From the NCBI GenBank assembly GCA_964536785.1, contig CAZHYM010000012.1:1-14803 (forward strand): a stretch of 14,803 nucleotides of DNA, given 5' to 3'. The stretch's first letter is position 1. Each line of letters starts with the position of its first letter. This stretch comes from CAZHYM01 sp964536785 (lineage in GTDB: Bacteria > Patescibacteriota > Saccharimonadia > Saccharimonadales > Saccharimonadaceae). A program made the position numbers and the translations under genes. This document shows, piece by piece, positions 5,938-12,335 of the stretch. Below the pieces are notes generated by a model. The model saw only the letters and a program-made list of their open reading frames with translations. It was not told where the DNA came from and ran no database searches.

Positions 5938-6501
5938 TTACTCCACATATATTGCAATCGTTAATGCGCCGACAGAGACGTCGTTATTACCAGAAGTTGT
6001 TTTTTGGATTGAAACCTGGGTTATCTGCATTTGACTCAATCCGCCTTCAATAAATTTCATAAATTTTAAGAAGTTATAATAATCTGTAGGATTTGCCAGA
6101 GTTACAGTTGCTAAAGTATTACTAACTCCGGTTGTTGATGTCTTTTCTTTTGTCTTCGGGTTGAAATCAATTTGAGAAACTACAACTCCTGCTTGCTTGG
6201 CGTAAGAGTTGATAGTTGATATGGTTTTTTCTTGATATCCGAAGGACGAAAGTGGGGCTATCATTGATCCGGCAATTTCCGATATCTCATCATAATCTTT
6301 CATCCGTCTTTCAAGATCAATCATTCGAGTGATATTGTCTTCACTGCTTCTAGCGTCTATAACTGCTTTGTTTACTTGGACGCCCTTTTGGCTTAATTTT
6401 TGATAGCCGAAGTAGTAGATCACACCTGAGATGAGAATTGATATACTTAGGATTGAAAGCAGGATTCGTCTCAGTACCAGAGGAGTTAGTTTGCTTTTCA
6501 T
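5938..6501 (-). CDS. pilO: Pilus alignment-complex protein PilO
   Basis: PilO pairs with PilN in the membrane and helps link the motor to the growing pilus. The 187-residue protein has the expected plan: basic cytoplasmic start, one membrane helix at about 10-32, a coiled-coil stretch (about 38-75) and a C-terminal ferredoxin-like domain (about 85-187) with TPLSSFGYQ-type opening (here APLSSFGYQEK), NPTDYYNFLKFMKFIE and a final beta strand. Sequence conservation in this family is low, so the call rests largely on architecture and on its place after pilN. The start overlaps the pilN stop by 4 bases (ATGA), a sign of coupled translation. Confidence 0.85.
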   Translation of the reverse strand: MKSKLTPLVLRRILLSILSISILISGVIYYFGYQKLSQKGVQVNKAVIDARSSEDNITRMIDLERRMKDYDEISEIAGSMIAPLSSFGYQEKTISTINSYAKQAGVVVSQIDFNPKTKEKTSTTGVSNTLATVTLANPTDYYNFLKFMKFIEGGLSQMQITQVSIQKTTSGNNDVSVGALTIAIYVE

Positions 6502-7064
6502 AGCTCAAATCCTTTTCTGTTAAACTTAACGCTAAATGTAGATTTTGTTATCGCAGTATCGTCTTTCAGTGTTTCGGTACCAATTTCATCGATCTTAACA
6601 CTTTTGAAGAGACCAGATTTTTCGAAAGCGTTTTTAGTTTCGATCACTTGATCCTGCGATTTTGCGTTAATAGTCAGGCTTTTTGCCTGATCATTAAATA
6701 GTTTAGAATCGAGCTGAATTGAACTGATTGTAATGTCCTTACTGGGCAAAACTTGAGCAATTTTTATTAGCACATTAGAATAATTAACTCTTAGGGCAAG
6801 AACTTGTTGGGCCTTATTCAAATCTTTAAGTAGTTTAGTTGCATCGGCCTCGACTTCCTTGTACTCAGTAATCCTGGTTTGATTGTCGTTATATGTTTGA
6901 TTCGCTAGTTTCTCGGAATTTATCAGAGCCACGTATATGACGATAAACATCGCTACTAACACACCCATCGAGCCAATGACGACAAAAATGCTTCTCAATA
7001 TATCGCCATTTTGCTTGGATGCAGCTAGCTGTTTTCGATTTTCGCTTGGCAATAGATTTATCAT
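6498..7064 (-). CDS. pilN: Pilus assembly protein PilN
   Basis: PilN is a single-pass membrane protein whose short cytoplasmic tail binds PilM and whose outer domain pairs with PilO. The 188 residues open with MINLLPSENR, the family's PilM-binding signature (INLLP). A membrane helix at about 24-48, a coiled coil at about 50-90, and a ferredoxin-like domain with DITISSIQLD and a GLFKSVKIDEIG-type strand follow. The ATG overlaps the pilM stop by one base (TAATG) and the TGA stop overlaps the pilO start, so pilM-pilN-pilO are tightly coupled. Confidence 0.92.
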   Translation of the reverse strand: MINLLPSENRKQLAASKQNGDILRSIFVVIGSMGVLVAMFIVIYVALINSEKLANQTYNDNQTRITEYKEVEADATKLLKDLNKAQQVLALRVNYSNVLIKIAQVLPSKDITISSIQLDSKLFNDQAKSLTINAKSQDQVIETKNAFEKSGLFKSVKIDEIGTETLKDDTAITKSTFSVKFNRKGFEL

Positions 7065-8113
7065 TAGTAGATCTCCGTATTTCTTAGGAGCGCTGCTCCT
7101 GTTGCCGTAATGTAGCGAGAGATAACAACTCTTTTTGGCTTGGGGATTTTGTGAAATTCAACGTATTGCCAAGGATTAGCAATTCGAACTGGTAAGTATA
7201 GTTCGTTAGTCAGGTATTCTCCTATTCCCGCCAAGTTGCTTCCTAGACCAGTAATTATTATCTGTTCGATTTTTTGTCCGCCTAGCCTCTCGTCGTTGTA
7301 GCGTAGGATTTTATTAATTTCGCTCAATATTCGTTTTATGTGAGGCTCTAGAACTGCGATTATTTTCGATTGCTGCGGGCTTTTGTTGAGGCCTTTTAGG
7401 ACTTTCAATTGATAAGCTTTTTCGTTAGATACATTTAAGCCTTCAGCCAAGGCGAGCGTAAAATCATTGCCCCCAACTCGTACGCTGCTAGTTGCTCTAA
7501 TGCCACTATCAAGAACGGCTATGTCGGTGTTAGTCAAGCCGATGTCAATAATTAATGTTTTAAGATAGCCTTGCTCGTCATTAACGAGTAATCTGGCTAT
7601 CGAATCAATACTAGGTTCAATCAGCACAGGCTCTAGCCCAACAGATCGAGTAATCTCAATTATTCGGTTTATGATTGTCTTAGGTGCAGCGATAATCGTT
7701 ACTTCAATTTCGTTCTTATCACGTGCTGTGATTGTATAATCAATCGCTAGCATTTCTTTAGGAAGGGGAATGTATTGCTCAATCTCTAGGTCAACTGCAC
7801 TGTTTATCTCTGATTCAACTTTTTTTGGAAGTTTGATAGCTCTGGAAAAAGTTTTGGCAGAAGGAATTGTGACGTTGACATATGATGTTGAAGGTTGTCC
7901 AACTAGCTTTGTTTGGATTAATTCTACTAACTGCTCTTCTAAAAAGCCATCAGAATTTTCAAGTGATGCCTCTACTTTGTCGGGAAACAATTCAATTGAT
8001 CCGTATGAGCGAACGGTTGTAGTTTTCTTGTTATTATCAATTTCAAGCAAACGAAGACCGCTCAAACTTATATCTAGAGCGAGAGTTGTTTTTGCTTTAA
8101 AAAAGTTTTTCAT
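7064..8113 (-). CDS. pilM: Actin-like pilus assembly ATPase PilM
   Basis: PilM is a cytoplasmic actin/FtsA-fold protein that binds the N-terminus of PilN and couples it to the PilB/PilC motor. The 349 residues are normal for the family. Motifs are LALDISLSGLRLLEI (11-25, phosphate 1), IEQYIPLP (111-118, a PilM hallmark), LIIDIGLTNTDIAVLDSG (187-204, phosphate 2), VGGNDFT (213-219) and the adenosine motif ITGLGSNLAGI (287-297). The start has GGTGG 7 nt upstream. A 41-nt space separates it from pilC and holds an extended -10, so pilM-N-O could be transcribed apart from pilB-pilC. Confidence 0.95.
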   Translation of the reverse strand: MKNFFKAKTTLALDISLSGLRLLEIDNNKKTTTVRSYGSIELFPDKVEASLENSDGFLEEQLVELIQTKLVGQPSTSYVNVTIPSAKTFSRAIKLPKKVESEINSAVDLEIEQYIPLPKEMLAIDYTITARDKNEIEVTIIAAPKTIINRIIEITRSVGLEPVLIEPSIDSIARLLVNDEQGYLKTLIIDIGLTNTDIAVLDSGIRATSSVRVGGNDFTLALAEGLNVSNEKAYQLKVLKGLNKSPQQSKIIAVLEPHIKRILSEINKILRYNDERLGGQKIEQIIITGLGSNLAGIGEYLTNELYLPVRIANPWQYVEFHKIPKPKRVVISRYITATGAALLRNTEIY

Positions 8114-8137
8114 TTAATTTCCACCTATGCTGATTTG

Positions 8138-8146
8138 ATTATATCA
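8138..8146 (-). promoter_or_regulatory. Internal extended -10 promoter before pilM
   Basis: The minus strand reads TGATATAAT, a perfect extended -10 (TGn plus TATAAT), 24 nt before ATG 8113. The predicted transcript starts near 8131, leaving room for the GGTGG ribosome binding site. No good -35 is visible, as allowed for extended -10 promoters. Confidence 0.6.
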
Positions 8147-8154
8147 TAAGCATT

Positions 8155-9366
8155 TTAGCTTTGTATGTTTTTGGACAGGCCGGCAATAGGAGACATAACA
8201 CTAGCTGCGATTAGCCCCACGACGGCGCCCATTATAACAATCATAACTGGTTCAATTATTGAATTAATTTTTTCGATTTCCAGATCGACTTCTTCTTCAT
8301 AAAACTCTGCAACTTTAACCAAAACAGTATCCGTGTTTCCTGTTTCTTCACCAACCGCGAGCATTTGGCTGACGATTTCAGGCCATATCTTTGGTTCTTT
8401 TGCAATCATCTCGGATAATTGACGTCCGTTCTTAACGCCTTCGGATGCTCTAGCTAGTGAGTCTGAGTAAACTTTATTGCCGATTGCATCTGAACTGACT
8501 TCCAGAGCCTGCACTACGGATACGCCAGCCCCCATCAAAGCTGAGAATGTTCGTGTAAAGCGAGATACGACAACTTTCATTATGATTGTGTTTACTTTTG
8601 GGATTTTTAGAATTATGCTGTCGGCTTTAGCCTTACCTTTTTCAGTCTTGAGCCATTTTCTTAATAAATAGGCGCCCCCGAACATTACAGGGAATATAAC
8701 GTACCACCAACTAAGAAAGAAATTGCTAATCGCTAGCATGACCTCTGTTATCATTGGAAGCTTGGCGTTGTCGCCACTCATGTTCTTAATAATTTCACCT
8801 AACTTTGGGATGACAAATAGCATTAAACCGAAAAAAGAAAAGAATATTATGACCATTAGAGCGGTTGGATAGGCCATAGCTGATTTGATTTTTTTCTTCA
8901 TGCTAGAAGCTTTTTCTTGTTGCAATGCTAGCCTCTTTAAAATGTCATCCAGAATACCTGCAGCTTCACCAGCCTTGACCATGTTAACGTAAATTTTATC
9001 GAAAACGTCTGGGTGCTGATCAAGTGCTTCCGAAAAGGTTGAACCTCCCTCGACGCTTTTCATGATTAATTTAATCTTCTTTTGGATTGGGTTTTTCTCA
9101 TCACCTGCTAGTGAGTTGAGCGAACGCAAAAGAGGTACTCCAGCACTCACCATTGCTGATAATTGTCTAGTAAAAATTACCAGATCATCACTTTTGACTT
9201 TTTGGGAGAATTTAAAGCCTCCATTGGCCTCTTTGACGGCTTTTACAGAGATTGGCTTATAGCCAAACTTATTTATCGAAGCAATAGCTGATTCTTTGCT
9301 CGAGGCTTCAATTACACCTTCAACTAGGCTGTCTTTTTTATTGAGGGCTTTATAGCTAAATTTCAT
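8155..9366 (-). CDS. pilC: Type IV pilus inner-membrane platform protein PilC
   Basis: PilC (T2SSF/GspF family) is the membrane platform turned by the PilB ATPase during pilin assembly. The 403 residues carry two T2SSF cytoplasmic domains, at about 60-185 (FTRQLSAMVSAGVPLLRSL, then VKAGEAAGILDDILKRLA) and 265-390 (RFTRTFSALMGAGVSVVQAL, then LAVGEETGNTDTVLVKVA). Three membrane segments lie at about 164-188, 216-236 and 370-392. The N-terminal YKALNKKDSLVEGVIEA is also typical. AAGGAGT, 5 nt before ATG 9366, lies inside the last codons of pilB, and only 2 nt separate the two genes. It is full length. Confidence 0.96.
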   Translation of the reverse strand: MKFSYKALNKKDSLVEGVIEASSKESAIASINKFGYKPISVKAVKEANGGFKFSQKVKSDDLVIFTRQLSAMVSAGVPLLRSLNSLAGDEKNPIQKKIKLIMKSVEGGSTFSEALDQHPDVFDKIYVNMVKAGEAAGILDDILKRLALQQEKASSMKKKIKSAMAYPTALMVIIFFSFFGLMLFVIPKLGEIIKNMSGDNAKLPMITEVMLAISNFFLSWWYVIFPVMFGGAYLLRKWLKTEKGKAKADSIILKIPKVNTIIMKVVVSRFTRTFSALMGAGVSVVQALEVSSDAIGNKVYSDSLARASEGVKNGRQLSEMIAKEPKIWPEIVSQMLAVGEETGNTDTVLVKVAEFYEEEVDLEIEKINSIIEPVMIVIMGAVVGLIAASVMSPIAGLSKNIQS

Positions 9367-9368
9367 TG

Positions 9369-11296
9369 TTACTCCTTAGTTGCTCCAAATACTTCATCGA
9401 ATGTTGTTTCGCCACGCATAGCTTTGATTATGCCGTCGGTTTTCATGGTTATCATGTCTTCGGTAATCGCCTGATCCTGAATCTGCTGAGCAGTTGCATT
9501 GGAGATAATAAGTTTTTGAACGGGTATTGAATTGTCTAGTACTTCATAAATTCCAATACGACCTCTGTAGCCGATATGATTNNNNNNNNNNNNNNNNNNN
9601 NNNNNNNNNNNNNNNNNNNNNNNNNNNNNNNNNNNNNNNNNNNNNNNNNNNNNNNNNNNNNNNNNNNNNNNNNNNNNNNNNTTGAATTGTCTAGTACTTC
9701 ATAAATTCCAATACGACCTCTGTAGCCGATATGATTACATTCATCGCAACCACCGTCGTGAGGTTTCCAGATGTATTTCAGATCTTGAGCAGTAGAACTT
9801 AGCGGCACACCCTCTCCAATACCACCTTCGACAGATTGTTTTTCTAGTTCATGAAGTTTAGCAACAACCGATTCGCTTTTAGTGTCGATCATCGACAGGA
9901 GTTCTTTTTTCATCTCGGCATCAAGTTCTACTCGTTCTCGACAACTTTTGCAAAGCCTACGCACCAAACGTTGTCCGATAACTGAGTTGACGGTAGATGC
10001 AATTAAAAATGGCTCGATGTTCATATCTAGTAAACGAGGCAAACAGGTTGCGGCATTGTTCGTGTGCAAGGTGGAAAAAACTAAGTGACCAGTTAGCGCA
10101 GCTTGAACGCCTAAATTAGCGGTTTCGGAGTCACGAATCTCGCCAACCATAATCACATTAGGATCTTGGCGCAAGAGCGCACGTAATCCAGATGCAAAAG
10201 TCATGCCAGCTTTTGGGTTAGTCTGGGTTTGGTTGACGCCAGGTATTTTATATTCAACCGGGTCTTCGATAGTTGAGATGTTGACGTCGGGAGTGTTTAG
10301 AATCGATAGGACGCTGAATAGCGTTGTTGATTTACCCGAACCAGTTGGCCCGGTAACTAGTAACATGCCGTTAGGCTCTCTTATTGATTTTTCGATTATT
10401 TCCAGTGATTTGCCCCATAATCCAAGTTGTTTTAAGGTCAAGGCTTTTGAGCCCTCTCCCAAAATACGCATGACTACCTTTTCACCATCAGCTACTGGAA
10501 GTGTTGATACTCGTAAGGCAAACTGAGTGTTATGGATGACAATTTTAAACCGACCGTCTTGCGGTACGCGTCTTTCATCAATTTTTAAATTCGATAAAAT
10601 TTTTATACGACTAACTAAAGAGTTCAGTACATTTTTTGGTAAACGATTAACTTCCTGAAGAATGCCATCGATGCGGTAGCGGACTTGAACAAATTCTTCT
10701 CTTGGCTCGATGTGGACGTCACTGGCGTTGGAGTTAATTGCGTATTCGAGGATGAGATTTACGGTTTGAGCAATTGGAGAGTCTTCGCTTAGATCGTCTT
10801 CAAGTAAAACTTGACTATCCTCAGGGTTTTCGCTTTGGATATTAATTACGTGAGTTAGCTCTTCTTCGACGTCTCCTCGGTATAAGTCTAATATTTGCTG
10901 AATATTAGAAGATGTGGCTATGTGCACCTTAAGATCAAAACCAAGTCTCTTTTGGAGGAAACTAATTGCCTGCAAGTCATCAGGATCTTCAATCGCCAAA
11001 TGGACTTGCCCAGTTTTTGCATCAATGTCAAATACTACGGCTCGGTATTGTCTAGCAACTGGCTCTGGAATTTTTGATAGAATCTTTGGATCGATTTCTT
11101 TTCTGGAAAGTACAACGAACGGTACGTCAATATATTCTGCATACTTTTTGGTTAGTTCAGTCTCATCAATTATTTTTTCGTCTAGAATTATTTCTTGAAG
11201 GCTTTTTTCGCTCTCTTTCGCTCTAATTCTAAAACTCTCGAGTTTAGTTTTGTCAAACTCAATAATTTTTTCGATGATGCGATCCGGTAAAATCAT
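9369..11296 (-). CDS. pilB: Type IV pilus extension ATPase PilB, interrupted by a false assembly gap
   Basis: PilB is the hexameric ATPase that powers pilus extension. Seen in order are an MshEN/T2SSE N-terminal domain (about 1-145), Walker A GPTGSGKST (316-324), Asp box STIEDPVEY (341-349), Walker B NVIMVGEIRD (380-389), His box LTGHLVFSTLHTNNA (401-415) and a zinc-type CxxC pair (449-452 and 517-520). The reading breaks at 100 Ns (9582-9681) flanked by a 55-bp repeat; those 155 bases shift the frame. Deleting the Ns and one repeat copy gives a continuous 590-residue protein: after RIGIYEVLDNS come 52 more residues ending GETTFDEVFGATKE, a normal GspE-type end, with TAA at 9371-9369. The insert between the two CxxC pairs is long (64 residues). 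The start at 11296 has AAGGA close upstream. pilC follows after 2 nt. Confidence 0.95.
9527..9581. repeat. First copy of a 55-bp exact direct repeat flanking the N run
   Basis: This stretch, ending at the first N, is identical over 55 bases to 9682-9736. Both encode the same pilB residues around GRIGIYEVLDN. It is best explained as the same locus present at the ends of two contigs. Confidence 0.95.
9582..9681. other. Assembly gap of 100 N
   Basis: Exactly 100 undetermined bases, a customary placeholder for a gap of unknown size. Because the flanks overlap by 55 bp and join in frame, the true gap size is best read as minus 55, meaning no missing sequence. Confidence 0.97.
9682..9736. repeat. 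Second copy of the 55-bp exact direct repeat flanking the N run
   Basis: Identical to 9527-9581 and starting right after the last N. The bases after it (acattcatcg) continue the pilB frame naturally. Confidence 0.95.
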
Positions 11297-11310
11297 AATC
11301 CTTAAGCTTA

Positions 11311-11321
11311 ATTATAGTATA
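11311..11321 (-). promoter_or_regulatory. Candidate -10 elements of pilB
   Basis: The minus strand has adjacent TATACT (11321-11316) and TATAAT (11316-11311), either of which gives a short leader of roughly 8-13 nt carrying AAGGA before ATG 11296. A TTGACA on the minus strand (11355-11350) is too far (28 bp) to serve as their -35. Confidence 0.4.
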
Positions 11322-11348
11322 GTCTTTGACTAAATCATAGAACTAATC

Positions 11349-11377
11349 TTGTCAATCGTTGCTAAAAAACTTATGAT
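11349..11377 (+). promoter_or_regulatory. Promoter of tilS, leaderless arrangement
   Basis: TTGTCA (11349-11354, 5/6 to consensus) and TATGAT (11372-11377, 5/6) are 17 bp apart. Transcription would start near 11384, within 2 nt of the tilS ATG at 11386. No Shine-Dalgarno is present. Confidence 0.6.
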
Positions 11378-11385
11378 TAATATGG

Positions 11386-12246
11386 ATGAATCTATCAACA
11401 AAACATTCTAAAACTTATGTCTTGGCTGTCAGTGGCGGCGTTGATTCTGTAGTTATGCTCCACAAAATGCTTGGTAGCGGGGCCGATTTAGTAGTGGCTC
11501 ATTTTGAACATGGCATAAGGGGCGAAGAGTCTCAGGCTGATGCGGAATTTGTTAAGAATTTAGCGCTGAAGTATAAGTTAAAATACGAAATATGCCACGG
11601 AGGTCTGGGGCCTAAAGCCAATGAGTTTATGGCTAGAAAAGCCAGATATGCTTTTCTGCGCGAGGTGGCAAAAAGTTACAAAGGTACACTCTGTACAGCT
11701 CATCATGCGGATGACGTAATTGAGACGGTAGCGATAAATTTGCTCAGGAAAACAAGTTGGCGCGGATTATCCGTTATGAACTCACCAGACATTTACCGTC
11801 CTTTGATAAATCAGACCAAGGCAGATATCCTGCGCTATGCCAAAGAGAATAAACTAGAGTGGCGGGAGGATAGCACTAACAATTCTGACCGTTATGTTAG
11901 AAATCAGGTCAGGGCTAAGCTTGGCAAAATGCAGGCTCCCACCAAAGAAATGATGTACGAGCTTTTTCAAAATCAGATTAGATTATCCTTTGCGATTGAT
12001 AAAGAAATAACTAAGTGGATCAATGAAGATGGGTGCTATAGCAGATATTTTTTTATAATGGTCGAGGATTTTATTGCGATAGAAATATTAAGATCTATTG
12101 TCAAAGAACAGTTTGATTATTCAATCACCAGACCTCAGGCCGAAAAAGCACTTCTCGCCATAAAAACGGCTAAAAGTGGAGAAGTGTTTGAGCTTTCAAA
12201 CGGAATTGAATTGGTTTTTGATTTAAAAAATTTTGAAATTGTCTAA
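11386..12246 (+). CDS. tilS: tRNA(Ile)-lysidine synthase TilS, short form
   Basis: TilS attaches lysine to C34 of tRNA-Ile2 (CAU anticodon) using ATP, so that it reads AUA instead of AUG. The PP-loop motif SGGVDS is at 16-21. Other family marks are VAHFEHGIRG (37-46), AHHADDVIET (105-114, where DDQAET is usual), YRPLI (137-141), WREDSTN (159-165) and RNQVR (172-176). The length of 286 residues is well below the ~430 of Escherichia coli TilS, so the C-terminal domains that help hold the tRNA are reduced, as in other short TilS forms. The ATG at 11386 is preferred; the nearby ATG at 11382 is out of frame and soon stops. A matched promoter 6-8 nt upstream and no ribosome binding site suggest a leaderless mRNA. 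It diverges from pilB. Confidence 0.92.
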   Translation: MNLSTKHSKTYVLAVSGGVDSVVMLHKMLGSGADLVVAHFEHGIRGEESQADAEFVKNLALKYKLKYEICHGGLGPKANEFMARKARYAFLREVAKSYKGTLCTAHHADDVIETVAINLLRKTSWRGLSVMNSPDIYRPLINQTKADILRYAKENKLEWREDSTNNSDRYVRNQVRAKLGKMQAPTKEMMYELFQNQIRLSFAIDKEITKWINEDGCYSRYFFIMVEDFIAIEILRSIVKEQFDYSITRPQAEKALLAIKTAKSGEVFELSNGIELVFDLKNFEIV

Positions 12247-12269
12247 CAGTTTATTTTCTATCTATAAGA

Positions 12270-12278
12270 TGATAAAAT
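12270..12278 (+). promoter_or_regulatory. Candidate extended -10 promoter of ftsH
   Basis: TGATAAAAT is an extended -10 (TGn plus a 5/6 match). It predicts a leader of about 50 nt before ATG 12336, with GAAAGG (12321-12326) as ribosome binding site 9 nt from the start. No good -35 is seen. Confidence 0.45.
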
Positions 12279-12279
12279 T

Positions 12280-12303
12280 AAACGAGAATTTATCTATTCG
12301 TTT
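12280..12303 (+). promoter_or_regulatory. Weak AT-rich hairpin between tilS and ftsH
   Basis: AAACGA (12280-12285) can pair with TCGTTT (12298-12303), with a 12-nt loop, followed by TTAAATT. It could be a weak terminator for tilS or a leader hairpin of ftsH. The stem is short and AT-rich, so it may be chance. Confidence 0.25.
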
Positions 12304-12335
12304 TAAATTGTAATTGCTAAGAAAGGCTAAAATTG

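Noticed and set aside
6498..6500. TGA recoded as glycine, as in Gracilibacteria and Absconditabacteria
   Set aside because: No gene has internal in-frame TGA, and TGA serves as a sensible stop for pilN in an ATGA overlap.
9536..9581. Alternative PilB C-terminus read through the Ns and ending at 9536
   Set aside because: It is a frame artefact caused by 155 extra bases; the true frame continues to TAA at 9369.
9527..9736. Real duplication, target-site repeat or insertion element inside pilB
   Set aside because: The repeat abuts a placeholder of exactly 100 N, and merging the copies restores a perfect full-length PilB; an assembly overlap explains everything.
11327..11355. TTGACA (minus, 11355-11350) as the -35 of pilB
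   Set aside because: At 17 bp the -10 would be TAGTCA, which lacks the final T; the good -10 boxes are 28 bp or more away.
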